Shown in pieces: positions 7,469-16,188 of a DNA stretch of 57,366 nt. The translations under genes were made by a program, and so were the position numbers. The notes under the pieces were generated by a model. The model searched no databases. It was not told where the DNA came from and worked only from the letters and a program-made list of their open reading frames with translations. Each line of letters opens with the position of its first letter. Position 1 is the first letter of the stretch. Origin of the DNA: Bacteroidales bacterium UBA4295 (GTDB lineage: Bacteria > Bacteroidota > Bacteroidia > Bacteroidales > Paludibacteraceae); NCBI GenBank assembly GCA_002395805.1, contig DGVB01000017.1, positions 1 through 57,366 of the forward strand. Direction: 5' to 3'.

Positions 7469-10378
7469 ATGAAAAAGATTTTACTTAGCGCTCTGCTGCT
7501 TGTTGGCAGTATCGCATTTCTCTCTGCTCAATCCCGTGAGGGCCTGACAGAGTACAAGTTAGAGAACGGTCTCACTGTCCTTCTCTGGGAGGATCATGAC
7601 GCACCGGATGTGACGGGCTACGTAGTAGTTCGCGCAGGTGCTGTGGACGAACCGGGTGAATACACCGGTCTGGCTCACTATTTGGAGCATATGCTCTTCA
7701 AAGGAACCCAGCGTATCGGTGCATTGGACTGGGATGCTGAGAAACCGATTTATGATTCGATCATTGCGCTGTATGACCAGTATAGCGACGCTACGGATCC
7801 GAAAGTACGTGAGCAACTGGCTACGCAAATCAACGAGTGCTCCATGCGTGAGGCGAAGATCTCTTCTACAGAGGATTTCTTCAATATGCTTGACCTCATC
7901 GGTGCGGAAGGCGTGAACGCTTACACCTCTTTTGACTTGACGGCGTACCATAACTCGTTCCCTGCTGCAGAGATGTACCGCTGGCTGACGATCTTCTCCG
8001 ATCGTCTCATCAATCCGGTTTTCCGTACGTTCCAGGCAGAGCTGGAGAATGTGTTCGAGGAGTACAATATGTATGCCAACGAGCCCTCTTCACAGGCGCA
8101 GAAACAACTCATGGCGGATATCTACAAAGGTTCGCCGTACGAGCGTGACGTCATCGGTCTGCCCGAGCACCTCAAGAACCCGCGTCTGAGCCGGCTCATT
8201 GAGTTCTATAACACATGGTATGTGCCGAACAACATGGCGTTGATTATTGTCGGCGATTTCGATACGGAGGCTACCAAGCCGATGATCGAGAAGACTTTCT
8301 CGCGTCTGCAGCCGAAGGAATTGCCCGCTCGTCCGAGTTATCCGTCTGTTAAACTGACAGGCAAGAAACACTATAACCTCGGTTACACCCCGCAAGTAGC
8401 ATGGGTTTACCAGGGTGTAAAAGAGGGTGATCCCGACCAGGATGTATTGGAGTTTGTATGCGAACTGCTCTACAACGGTCAGACCGGTCTTTTGGACCAG
8501 GTGAACACCAAGGGTGACGTGAGCCAGGCAGTCGTTTTCAGCGATGCTCGTCGTAATGACGGCCGTGTGATTGTGATGGCAGTGCCGTACTATGACGCCA
8601 ACCAGCAGATGTACGAGTCGGACAAACAGACAGAGGCAATCGTCATGAAAGAGATTGACAAGATCAAACGTGGCGAGATCTCTGATGAACTGATCGCGAA
8701 CGTTAAGCGCATGTACGCTCAATCGTACAAGGCCTTCAACGAGTCTCCGGCATCGAAGATGAACGTCCTCGTGGATGCGTTCACTTACGGCAAGCCTGTG
8801 GATGATTTCTTTACTACCAATGAAAAGATTCAAGCCCTCACCAAAGAGGAGATCATTCGCGTAGCCAAGAAGTATTTTGACGCAGATCATATGACGATCT
8901 CTTTCGACGAGGATACCAAGACTCCGAAAGCCAAAACGCTGCCGAAACCGAATATCAAGCCGCTTGATCCGGTAAAGAACGCGAAGACGGCTTATGCCGA
9001 GGAGTTCCAGAAACTGCCGAAGGGCGAACTCAAGCAGACCTTCAATGACTTCAACGACGTTAAGGTTAGTTCTCTGGGCGAGAATGTAACCCTCCATTAC
9101 ACGCCGAATAGCAAGAACGATATCTTCACCCTCACGCTCCGTTACGGTGTAGGCGAGCATGAGATGCCGCTGCTGCCGTTCGCGGCTGCGCTGATGGAGA
9201 ACGCAGGTATCATGGGTAGTCCTGCTACTGAAGGTAAAGACTTTGACCAACAGATAGCGGAACTGGGAGGTTCGGTTTCCTATGGATGCAACGACTCCTA
9301 TTTCTATATCTCTATCTCCGGTGAGGACGAGAACCTCGGTAAGATTATGAATCTGGTTAACCGTCAGCTCCTCATGCCGTATCTGGAGCAGAAACAGCTG
9401 GATGCAGTAAAGGGTAGCGTGTTCGTATCCCGACTGATCCGTCAGAAACAGACCGCTGTCCAGAAAGCCGCGCTGATGCAGTACGCTATGTACGGTAAGA
9501 AATCGTCTTTCCTCGACGAAGTGCCGTTTGCGGATATCTGGGGACTCGGTCTGCCGAAAGTGCAATCGCTCATCGCTCAAGCTCGTGAGTACGCGCTGGA
9601 TGTATTCTATTGCGGTACCTTGCCTCAGAACCAACTGGTGGCTAATCTGCCTTTGACCGAAGGAATGAAACCGTCCAACTCGCCGTTCGTGCAGGACCGC
9701 CAGAAATATGACAAGCCGACCGTGCTCTTCCTCCCGAATAGCAACGTACAGCAGGCTGACCTCTATTTCTACATCAACGGTCGTCCGTACGACATTGCTT
9801 CGGATGTTCAGTCTGATGCATTCAACCAGTACATGTCCGGCGGCTTCACGGGTATTATCATGAATGAGATCCGTGTGAAACGCTCTATGGCATACTCGGC
9901 TTACGGTGTAGATGCTACGCCGGAACTCCCGGGAAAGGACTGCTACTTCATCGGATATGTGGGAACACAGAGCGACAAAGTCAATGATGCTATCTCCGTT
10001 TATATGGACATCTTGAGTGATATGCCGAAGGATTCGACCCAGTTGGTAGCTCTCAAGGCTGCTCTCAAGCAGGCCGCACAGACTGCAAAACCGTCCATGC
10101 GTGCTAAATCGCAGACCTACGAGCACTGGCAGCGTCTGGGTTACAACGATGACCCGGCTAAGGTTAATGCAGCCGCTATCGATGCGCTGACCTTCAATGA
10201 TATCGAGAAATTCTATGAGGATAACATCAAAGGCAAAGCTGTGACGATTGTTTTAATGGGTGACCCGAAGAAGATAGACCTCAAGGCTATCGAGAAGAAG
10301 ATGGGCTGCAAGGTAACCAAACTCTCTCCGGCTAAACTGTTCAACTCCACCCAAGAGTTGATGGACGCAGTAATGTAA
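7469..10378 (+). CDS. M16-family zinc metallopeptidase (secreted)
   Basis: The protein has 969 residues with an N-terminal signal peptide (residues 1-20, ending SAQ) and two pitrilysin-type halves. The inverted zinc motif HYLEH is at residues 70-74, and the downstream glutamate lies in ELENVFEEYN (~190-200). The second half lacks a zinc motif, as usual for the inactive partner domain. It is probably a periplasmic or surface peptidase acting on oligopeptides. Its TAA stop overlaps the era start by one base, so era is likely cotranscribed. Confidence 0.93.
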   Translation: MKKILLSALLLVGSIAFLSAQSREGLTEYKLENGLTVLLWEDHDAPDVTGYVVVRAGAVDEPGEYTGLAHYLEHMLFKGTQRIGALDWDAEKPIYDSIIALYDQYSDATDPKVREQLATQINECSMREAKISSTEDFFNMLDLIGAEGVNAYTSFDLTAYHNSFPAAEMYRWLTIFSDRLINPVFRTFQAELENVFEEYNMYANEPSSQAQKQLMADIYKGSPYERDVIGLPEHLKNPRLSRLIEFYNTWYVPNNMALIIVGDFDTEATKPMIEKTFSRLQPKELPARPSYPSVKLTGKKHYNLGYTPQVAWVYQGVKEGDPDQDVLEFVCELLYNGQTGLLDQVNTKGDVSQAVVFSDARRNDGRVIVMAVPYYDANQQMYESDKQTEAIVMKEIDKIKRGEISDELIANVKRMYAQSYKAFNESPASKMNVLVDAFTYGKPVDDFFTTNEKIQALTKEEIIRVAKKYFDADHMTISFDEDTKTPKAKTLPKPNIKPLDPVKNAKTAYAEEFQKLPKGELKQTFNDFNDVKVSSLGENVTLHYTPNSKNDIFTLTLRYGVGEHEMPLLPFAAALMENAGIMGSPATEGKDFDQQIAELGGSVSYGCNDSYFYISISGEDENLGKIMNLVNRQLLMPYLEQKQLDAVKGSVFVSRLIRQKQTAVQKAALMQYAMYGKKSSFLDEVPFADIWGLGLPKVQSLIAQAREYALDVFYCGTLPQNQLVANLPLTEGMKPSNSPFVQDRQKYDKPTVLFLPNSNVQQADLYFYINGRPYDIASDVQSDAFNQYMSGGFTGIIMNEIRVKRSMAYSAYGVDATPELPGKDCYFIGYVGTQSDKVNDAISVYMDILSDMPKDSTQLVALKAALKQAAQTAKPSMRAKSQTYEHWQRLGYNDDPAKVNAAAIDALTFNDIEKFYEDNIKGKAVTIVLMGDPKKIDLKAIEKKMGCKVTKLSPAKLFNSTQELMDAVM

Positions 10379-11316
10379 TGATGGATAATCAGCAATCAGC
10401 AATCAGCAATCAGCAATGTTCACAGGCCCACCGAAGTGGGTTTGTGAACATTGTTGGTAATCCCAATGTTGGCAAATCGACCTTAATGAATGCGCTGGTA
10501 GGCGAGCGGCTTTCTATCATCACATCGAAAGCGCAAACGACTCGTCATCGCATTCTTGGTATCGTCAACGGTGAGGACTTCCAGATGGTCTATTCGGACA
10601 CACCGGGAGTCCTTGCGCCTAATTACCGGCTGCAGGAGAAGATGCTGGAGTTCAGCCGCTCGGCGCTCGTGGATGCCGATGTCCTGCTCTACGTCACCGA
10701 ACCGCAGGACACCATCGACCGCAATCCCGAGTTCATAGAGAAAGTGAAGCGTATGGCTGCGGCGGGAACGAAAGTATTCCTGATTATCAACAAGATAGAC
10801 CTGACGACCCAAGAGACCCTTGAGTCGCTCGTTGCTTTCTGGCATACCCAACTGCCGAAGGCGGAGATATTCCCGATTTCCGCACAGGAGCGTTTTGGCG
10901 TAGCACAACTCTTCGACGCAATTAAAGAGGCACTGCCCGTCGGACCGCCTTTCTTCCCGAAAGACCAGTTAACCGACAAGTCCGAACGGTTCTTTGTGAA
11001 CGAGATCATTCGCGAGAAGATCTTACAGAACTATGATAAAGAGATACCGTATTCCGTAGAGGTGGAGGTGGAGTCCTTCCAAGAAGAGGAAGATCTCATC
11101 CGCATCTCCGCCATCATCTATTGCGAGCGTGAGAGCCAGAAAGGGATTATCATCGGCAAAGCCGGTTCGGCTCTCAAGCGGGTAGGGATGCTGGCCCGTA
11201 AAGATATCGAAGATTTCTTTCAGAAACAAGTATTCTTGCAGTTGTTTGTCAAAGTGGACCGCGACTGGCGGTCGAACACCGGTCGTCTGCGTCACTACGG
11301 CTATGATTTGACTTGA
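10378..11316 (+). CDS. era: GTPase Era
   Basis: This 312-residue GTPase binds 16S rRNA and acts in 30S maturation. G motifs are GNPNVGKST (~27-35), DTPG and NKID, with the KH domain in the C-terminal third (IIGKAGSALKRVG). The only in-frame ATG codons are at 10378 and 10381, so about 20 residues precede the family start at SGFVNIVG. These are largely encoded by a heptamer array (10387-10414) and read as a Gln/Asn/Ser-rich tail. The gene overlaps the M16 peptidase stop by one base and the sugar-transferase gene starts six bases after it. Confidence 0.96.
   Translation: MMDNQQSAISNQQCSQAHRSGFVNIVGNPNVGKSTLMNALVGERLSIITSKAQTTRHRILGIVNGEDFQMVYSDTPGVLAPNYRLQEKMLEFSRSALVDADVLLYVTEPQDTIDRNPEFIEKVKRMAAAGTKVFLIINKIDLTTQETLESLVAFWHTQLPKAEIFPISAQERFGVAQLFDAIKEALPVGPPFFPKDQLTDKSERFFVNEIIREKILQNYDKEIPYSVEVEVESFQEEEDLIRISAIIYCERESQKGIIIGKAGSALKRVGMLARKDIEDFFQKQVFLQLFVKVDRDWRSNTGRLRHYGYDLT
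10387..10414 (+). repeat. Heptamer array (AATCAGC x4) at the 5' end of era
   Basis: Four perfect AATCAGC units fill 10387-10414, just after the era start codon, and are translated as an N-terminal extension. Confidence 0.9.
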
Positions 11317-11321
11317 TAAAT

Positions 11322-12836
11322 ATGATTCGCGAGGGATGGCATAAACGAGTAGTAGTGGATCTTTTGGTATGGGTTCTTGCTGCCTTGCTGTGCATGTTAT
11401 GGCGATGGGTGACCAATAAGAGCGAGATCGTTCATTATTGGGCACTTTTCGGTGTATTGGCGGCAGCATGGGTGCTCGTCGGTTTTGTGGTGCAACTCTA
11501 TCGCTCGTATAAAGAGGCGTGGTTTTGGCAGTCGATGCTCTCTCTTATCGCCGATGCACTGATTCTGAATGGTCTCTGCTGGTGGCTGCTGCCGCAACTG
11601 CCTTATAACCTCTCGCCTCGTGTGGCGATGTGGACAATCCTCATCGTAGGTGCGATGGAGACAGTAGTGGTGCTTCTCGAGCATTATTGGAAGTACGCGA
11701 CCAACATGACCGTTCCGGCTATGGAGATCGAGCAGCGGGAGAACGCTGTGGTGACGCAGCCGGACAATAAAAGACGTCTTGAATCCATCCACTCGATCCA
11801 TCAGTCGGTACTCTCTGTGACCACCGAAGCGGATTACTATATGCTGCGCAAGAAAGCGCGGCTGGATTCTACCCGAACCAAAGTGGTTTGCGATCGTAAC
11901 CGTTTTGCTTTTCTCCAGATCCCCGACTACCAGTATCAGACCCTTGTCGATCTTACCCTTCTTAATGATGCAAAGGGCATCAACAGACGCTTCTGTATTG
12001 TCAACCAGAAGCTGCCGGACGATGGACGCTACGTATGTTGCTATCGTCCGCAGGAGTATATTAAATCGAAGATACTGGCCAAGTACCCGCCTGTGATAAA
12101 CTGGGTCATTTACTCGCTCTATTTCCTTCATAAGCGCGTCATTCCCCGTCTGATGCTCACCAGCAGGTTGTATTATGACCTGACGAAAGGTCGCAAGCGA
12201 ATGTTGTCCAAGACCGAAGTGCTCGGGCGGCTCTATTACTGCGGGTTTGAGGTGGATGAGATAGTGCCGATGGGGCATATAGAGTATGTCTTTGCACATC
12301 GTCATTCGCAGCCTTATCCGCAAGAGCAGATTAAGGTTTACGGGCCGCTTATCAAGCTGCCGCGCGTATGTAAGAATAAGGAAATCAAGTATTTCTACAA
12401 GGTACGCACCATGCATCCATACGCGGAATATATCCAGAAATACGTCTTTGACGCACGCGGAGGTATGGATATTGCCGATAAATCCAATGACGACTGGCGT
12501 ATTACTACCTGGGGCAAGTTCATGCGCCGGTACTGGTTGGACGAACTGCCGATGCTGTTCAATTGGTTCAAGGGCGATGTCAAGCTGGTAGGGGTTCGGC
12601 CGCTCAGCCGTGCTATGTTTGATTCGTATCCCGAATGGCTGCAGGAGAAGCGTACAAAATGCAAGCCGGGCTTAATCCCGCCGTTCTATATTGATCATCC
12701 CGATACGTTTGAGGAATTGTTTGCCAGTGAAGACAAGTATCTCACGGAGTACCTCGCGCATCCTTTCCGGACGGATGTCAAATATTTCTTCCTTACCATG
12801 CGTTCTATATTGACGCGCAAGACTCACAGTGCGTAG
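11322..12836 (+). CDS. Membrane-associated bacterial sugar transferase
   Basis: The start is the ATG at 11322, giving 505 residues; a TTG at 11313 would overlap era. Several hydrophobic segments (about residues 8-130) precede a central soluble region and a C-terminal bacterial sugar-transferase domain marked by DELPMLFNWFKGDVKLVGVRPLS and KPGLIPPFY. That domain moves a sugar-1-phosphate onto a polyprenyl phosphate, the first step of exopolysaccharide or O-antigen assembly. There is no surrounding polysaccharide locus, so the product is unknown. The next gene overlaps by eight bases. Confidence 0.85.
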   Translation: MIREGWHKRVVVDLLVWVLAALLCMLWRWVTNKSEIVHYWALFGVLAAAWVLVGFVVQLYRSYKEAWFWQSMLSLIADALILNGLCWWLLPQLPYNLSPRVAMWTILIVGAMETVVVLLEHYWKYATNMTVPAMEIEQRENAVVTQPDNKRRLESIHSIHQSVLSVTTEADYYMLRKKARLDSTRTKVVCDRNRFAFLQIPDYQYQTLVDLTLLNDAKGINRRFCIVNQKLPDDGRYVCCYRPQEYIKSKILAKYPPVINWVIYSLYFLHKRVIPRLMLTSRLYYDLTKGRKRMLSKTEVLGRLYYCGFEVDEIVPMGHIEYVFAHRHSQPYPQEQIKVYGPLIKLPRVCKNKEIKYFYKVRTMHPYAEYIQKYVFDARGGMDIADKSNDDWRITTWGKFMRRYWLDELPMLFNWFKGDVKLVGVRPLSRAMFDSYPEWLQEKRTKCKPGLIPPFYIDHPDTFEELFASEDKYLTEYLAHPFRTDVKYFFLTMRSILTRKTHSA

Positions 12837-13929
12837 CGAATATCAAATATATCTGTCGCTTGTTCGTGCGGCCTTATGGGGCGAACCGGTGACGTGGCCG
12901 GAGGAGCAGGAGGAATTGTTCCTGGTGCTCAACACGCATCAGGGGACAGGGCCGCTTGTTTTTCCTTATATCCTCACTCAGAATACTGTCTCGCCTGCCG
13001 TGCGAGCACATATGAAGTCCGTCTGTATGGCGACGATGCAGAATCAAGTGCCGCTGCATCTTACGCTGGCGAAGGCATGGAGTGCACTACAAAAAGCAGG
13101 CATTCGGGCGGTTCTGATGAAAGGGGCAGGGTTGGCGGCGCTTTATCCCGAGCCGTATTATCGCGCATGGGGAGACATAGATCTCTTTGTAGGCAAAGAG
13201 CAATATCATGCTGCTTGCGCTACGATGCGGGAGACGTTTCCATCTGCCCTTAAGTTTGACGAAGAGCTGGAGCATTACAAGCATTATAACTTGATTGCGG
13301 ACGGTGTCTCTATTGAGATGCACCGTGTCTCGATAGCGTTGCAGCATCCGCTGGACGAACGGCGGTATGCCCGCATGGAGAGCGAAGGAATGGCTCATAC
13401 GGAGCCTCTCGTTTTGAATGAACTGGAGGTACAAGTGCCCGAGCCTACATATAATGCGCTTTTTGTGTTCTTCCATTCCTGGGAACATATGATTTCTGCC
13501 GGCGCGAACCTACGCCAGTTATGCGACTTGGCACTGCTGCTCCATCGTTATGCAAAGAAGATCAATCCGGAGGTTTTGAAGCGAAATCTGCGTTCTCTGC
13601 ATCTCCTGGAGCCATGGCAGCTATACATGTATATCTTGGTTCATTATATGGGCTTGCCGGAGGAAGAGGCGGCAGGCTATACGCCGCGCGCAGCCGCGCA
13701 TGCCGACCGACTGATGGAAGACCTCCTCTCCGGCCGGATGAGAGCACCCAAGCAGGATGAGAAAACACCTGCCGGACGTATTCTGCGCAAATGGTACACG
13801 ATGAAGGGACGTAATGCCGATGCGCGACGAATAGCGCGCTATAGTCCTGCCTATGCGCGGCATATGATAGTCACCACATGGCTGCATGGCGCTGCACGGT
13901 TCTTCGCCCCCGACCGCCACTGGGAATAA
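12829..13929 (+). CDS. Nucleotidyltransferase-fold family protein
   Basis: The protein has 366 residues starting at GTG 12829, overlapping the sugar-transferase gene. It resembles the uncharacterised nucleotidyltransferase family often found beside polysaccharide genes: VLMKGAGLAALYPEP is followed by a GDIDLFV metal-binding signature at about residues 118-124. The C-terminal half is helical and Arg-rich. The overlap suggests it works with the sugar transferase, perhaps modifying a surface glycan, but the reaction is unknown. A heptamer array begins at its stop codon. Confidence 0.75.
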   Translation: MRSEYQIYLSLVRAALWGEPVTWPEEQEELFLVLNTHQGTGPLVFPYILTQNTVSPAVRAHMKSVCMATMQNQVPLHLTLAKAWSALQKAGIRAVLMKGAGLAALYPEPYYRAWGDIDLFVGKEQYHAACATMRETFPSALKFDEELEHYKHYNLIADGVSIEMHRVSIALQHPLDERRYARMESEGMAHTEPLVLNELEVQVPEPTYNALFVFFHSWEHMISAGANLRQLCDLALLLHRYAKKINPEVLKRNLRSLHLLEPWQLYMYILVHYMGLPEEEAAGYTPRAAAHADRLMEDLLSGRMRAPKQDEKTPAGRILRKWYTMKGRNADARRIARYSPAYARHMIVTTWLHGAARFFAPDRHWE

Positions 13930-13984
13930 GCTATCAGAATTCAGCTATCAGAAAACAGCTATCAGAAATCAGTATTCCGAAATG
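13929..13984 (+). repeat. Heptamer array spanning the spacer before holA
   Basis: Eight consecutive 7-bp units starting with AG or CG (AGCTATC three times, alternating with AGAATTC, AGAAAAC and AGAAATC) fill 13929-13984. The array starts at the last base of the preceding stop codon and its last unit holds the holA ATG. Confidence 0.9.
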
Positions 13985-15034
13985 ACCTCCAAATATCCCG
14001 ACATAATGGCCGCTCTCAAGGCCGACCAGTACGCACCGGTTTATATCCTATGCGGTGAAGAACCGTATTATATCGACCGCGTGTATGATTTTATCGCTAC
14101 GCACGCGCTGGACGAGATGGCGCGTGAGTTTGACCAGCAGGTGGTTTATGGACGCGATTTGCAAGGAGCCGACATAGCGCCGGTGATCTCAGCTGCGCGC
14201 GGGTATGCCATGATGGGCGGACGAAAGGTGGTTATTGTGCGCGAAGCGCAAGCGGTGAAGAAATGGGAGGCGCTGGAGGCGTACCTTAATGCCGTCATGC
14301 CGCAGACAGTGCTTGTCATTTGTTATAACGGCAAGCCGGACAAACGGCAGAACCTTTGGAAAAAAGTAGCGGAGCACCCGCAGGTAGTGTGGCTGCAGTC
14401 CGATAAACTGCGCGACTACGAAGTAGAGAAATGGATTAATGCCTATATCCAGGATTATAATAACTCCCCGTCCTTCAGGAAGGGGGTGGGGGAAGGCCTT
14501 ACCATTGACCCTCGCGTGGCGCCGCTGCTGGCGGATCATTTAGGCACTGACCTCTCGGCGATCGTAGGGGCTTTGGACAAACTAATTGCCGGACGGCCGG
14601 AAGGGGTGAACACGATTGATGCTGCGCTCGTAGAGCGCAATATCGGTATCTCGAAGGACTATAATATTATGGAACTTCAGGCGGCGCTCATCCGCGGCGA
14701 TGTAGCGAAAGCGAACCGTATTGCGCAGTATTTCGGCGGCAGCAAAGACCATCCGATGATTCGCGAAATGGCACCGCTTTTCACGTTCTTTTCCAACCTG
14801 CTGATGTACCACTACATGCCCTCGAAGGCACCGGCGGTAGTGGCGAAAGAACTGGGGATCAATCCGTATTTCGTGAAAGATTATGAGATGGCGGCGAAGA
14901 GGTATCCCGCGGGTAAGACTTTCTTGATTATCGGCTATCTGCGCGATACCGATGCGCGGCTCAAGGGCATCAACAACCCTTCTGCCAAAGATGCCGATTT
15001 ATGGAAGGAACTGATCTATAAGATCATGCATTAG
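13982..15034 (+). CDS. holA: DNA polymerase III delta subunit
   Basis: I place the start at ATG 13982 because the protein then begins in the family way, with a short helix followed by YILCGEEPYYIDR; upstream is only a heptamer array. The product has 350 residues. It opens the sliding clamp within the clamp-loader complex, whose motor subunit dnaX lies at 33118. The N-terminal AAA+-like domain lacks a usable Walker A, as normal for delta. A GC-rich palindrome (14460-14500) adds about 14 residues rich in Gly, Ser and Lys between the first two domains. Confidence 0.92.
   Translation: MTSKYPDIMAALKADQYAPVYILCGEEPYYIDRVYDFIATHALDEMAREFDQQVVYGRDLQGADIAPVISAARGYAMMGGRKVVIVREAQAVKKWEALEAYLNAVMPQTVLVICYNGKPDKRQNLWKKVAEHPQVVWLQSDKLRDYEVEKWINAYIQDYNNSPSFRKGVGEGLTIDPRVAPLLADHLGTDLSAIVGALDKLIAGRPEGVNTIDAALVERNIGISKDYNIMELQAALIRGDVAKANRIAQYFGGSKDHPMIREMAPLFTFFSNLLMYHYMPSKAPAVVAKELGINPYFVKDYEMAAKRYPAGKTFLIIGYLRDTDARLKGINNPSAKDADLWKELIYKIMH
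14460..14500 (+). repeat. GC-rich palindromic insert inside holA
   Basis: A C-rich half, a CCTTCAGGAAGG core and a long G-rich half are read in frame inside holA. The composition contrasts with the flanking codons. It is related in form to the element at 42818. Confidence 0.7.
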
Positions 15035-15058
15035 CCGTGCATCATTTTTACGAATGAC

Positions 15059-15637
15059 TTATTTTCCTCTGTTCAGAGGAGGGGTAGGGATGGGTTCGTC
15101 CCATCGTTCCCACGAGTGGCCATAGCCGTTCTGCATCACCCATAGTACACTGTCCAGATCGGTGCGGCTGAATGCTGATGGCTGACGGTTTACTTCTGCC
15201 GGCTGACGGCCGACGGCTGACAGTTCCTCGGCGTATAACTCGTTGAATGCCGTCTCTTCGGCTTCCAGTTCTTTGAGTACTTTCGGGTAAATCTTGTTGA
15301 AGAACTGCGGGTGGGCGGTGTACCATACGAGGGATGAATCGAACTGCGCTTGTGTTGTTCCGTGTTTCTCCAGCACCTGTGCGTAATAGATGTCTCTTAC
15401 TTCATCGTTTGAGATTTGCCATCCGTTCACTTGCAGCATGCCGTCGGTCTTATGCAGATCGACCAGCAGAGAACGCATCTCCCGCGAACTCAATATCCCT
15501 CTCGGCCTGCAGCCTGAGAAAATGACCGCTAACACCGACAGAAGACAGACAGTTAGCAGCTTGATTTCAAACCGCTTCCTTGACCTCAGACACATTGCAG
15601 GTCTGTATTCTGTATTCTGTACTCTGTACTCGATCAT
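15059..15637 (-). CDS. DUF4296-type lipoprotein with three repeat-derived segments
   Basis: The product has 192 residues with a lipobox ending in FSGC near residue 43, followed by a helical DUF4296-type region (LLVDLHKTDGMLQ, DSSLVWYTAHPQFF). It is probably anchored in the outer membrane; the function is unknown. The ATG start forms an ATGA overlap with lspA, which fixes the start even though the first ~12 codons are a heptamer array. A second heptamer array (15164-15226) encodes about 21 residues inside, and a GC-rich palindrome (15064-15095) encodes the last ten. It is the third gene of the metK-lspA operon. Confidence 0.82.
   Translation of the reverse strand: MIEYRVQNTEYRPAMCLRSRKRFEIKLLTVCLLSVLAVIFSGCRPRGILSSREMRSLLVDLHKTDGMLQVNGWQISNDEVRDIYYAQVLEKHGTTQAQFDSSLVWYTAHPQFFNKIYPKVLKELEAEETAFNELYAEELSAVGRQPAEVNRQPSAFSRTDLDSVLWVMQNGYGHSWERWDEPIPTPPLNRGK
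15064..15095 (-). repeat. GC-rich palindromic element at the 3' end of the DUF4296 gene
   Basis: CCTCTG/CAGAGG flank a TT centre and run into a G-rich tail on the plus strand; on the coding strand it encodes the Pro-rich C-terminus. It belongs with the elements at 1149, 14460, 25318 and 42818. Confidence 0.6.
15164..15226 (-). repeat. Nine-unit heptamer array (GCTGACG family) inside the DUF4296 gene
   Basis: Nine 7-bp units, most of the form ACGGCTG on the plus strand, give 63 bp, a multiple of three. They are translated as a 21-residue Gln/Pro/Arg/Ser-rich insert. Confidence 0.85.
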
Positions 15638-15638
15638 T
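15604..15638 (-). repeat. Heptamer array at the 5' end of the DUF4296 gene
   Basis: On the plus strand TGTATTC occurs twice, then TGTACTC twice, then a diverged unit holding the start codon and the lspA stop. The array is translated as the protein's N-terminus. Confidence 0.85.
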
Positions 15639-16188
15639 TCTTATTCATCTCCTTGAGATAAAAGAGTAGGATGACCGCTACGGCGCAGGTGATGCAGCTG
15701 TCTGCGAAATTGAAAACCGGTCGGAAGAAGAGCACTTCGCCCGCGCTGTTGCGTATGAGCGGGAAATAGAACATATCTACCACCCTTCCGTAGAACCATC
15801 CGGCATAGCCGAACAGTTTGCCGTAAAAGACGCAGTCGATGATGTTACCCAGCGCACCGGCGATGATAAAGGCGATCGTAGCGATATAGCCCGTTTTAGC
15901 CTGCTGCTTGTAGATCAGCGTGTGGATATACCATCCTAACAGACCTACAGCTAACAGGCGGAAGAGCGTCAGCGCCAGTTTGGAGAACCACTCAATACCG
16001 AATGCCATACCGTTGTTCTCCACATAACACAGCCAGAACCAAGAGAATACCTCATGGCTCTCGCCTATCGCAAAATGCGTGGCAATATAAAGTTTGATTG
16101 CCTGATCAATCAGCAGGGCTCCTACTACGATTGCTATTACAAGCCAAACTTGGCTTTTACTTCGTTTAGTCTGTCTAGTTTCTCCCAT
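15634..16188 (-). CDS. lspA: Lipoprotein signal peptidase (signal peptidase II)
   Basis: This 184-residue inner-membrane aspartyl protease removes signal peptides from prolipoproteins. It has four hydrophobic segments. The two catalytic aspartates lie in [10 protein letters not shown] and in VFNFADSCI; the first motif has Cys where many bacteria have Arg, which I believe is usual in Bacteroidetes. The start at 16188 overlaps the metK end by about 50 bases; no later ATG keeps the first membrane segment. It is the middle gene of metK-lspA-DUF4296. Confidence 0.94.
   Translation of the reverse strand: MGETRQTKRSKSQVWLVIAIVVGALLIDQAIKLYIATHFAIGESHEVFSWFWLCYVENNGMAFGIEWFSKLALTLFRLLAVGLLGWYIHTLIYKQQAKTGYIATIAFIIAGALGNIIDCVFYGKLFGYAGWFYGRVVDMFYFPLIRNSAGEVLFFRPVFNFADSCITCAVAVILLFYLKEMNKK

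Noticed and set aside
10387..13984. Short repeat arrays considered as CRISPR
   Set aside because: Units of 7-11 bp without spacers do not fit CRISPR, and no cas gene is present.
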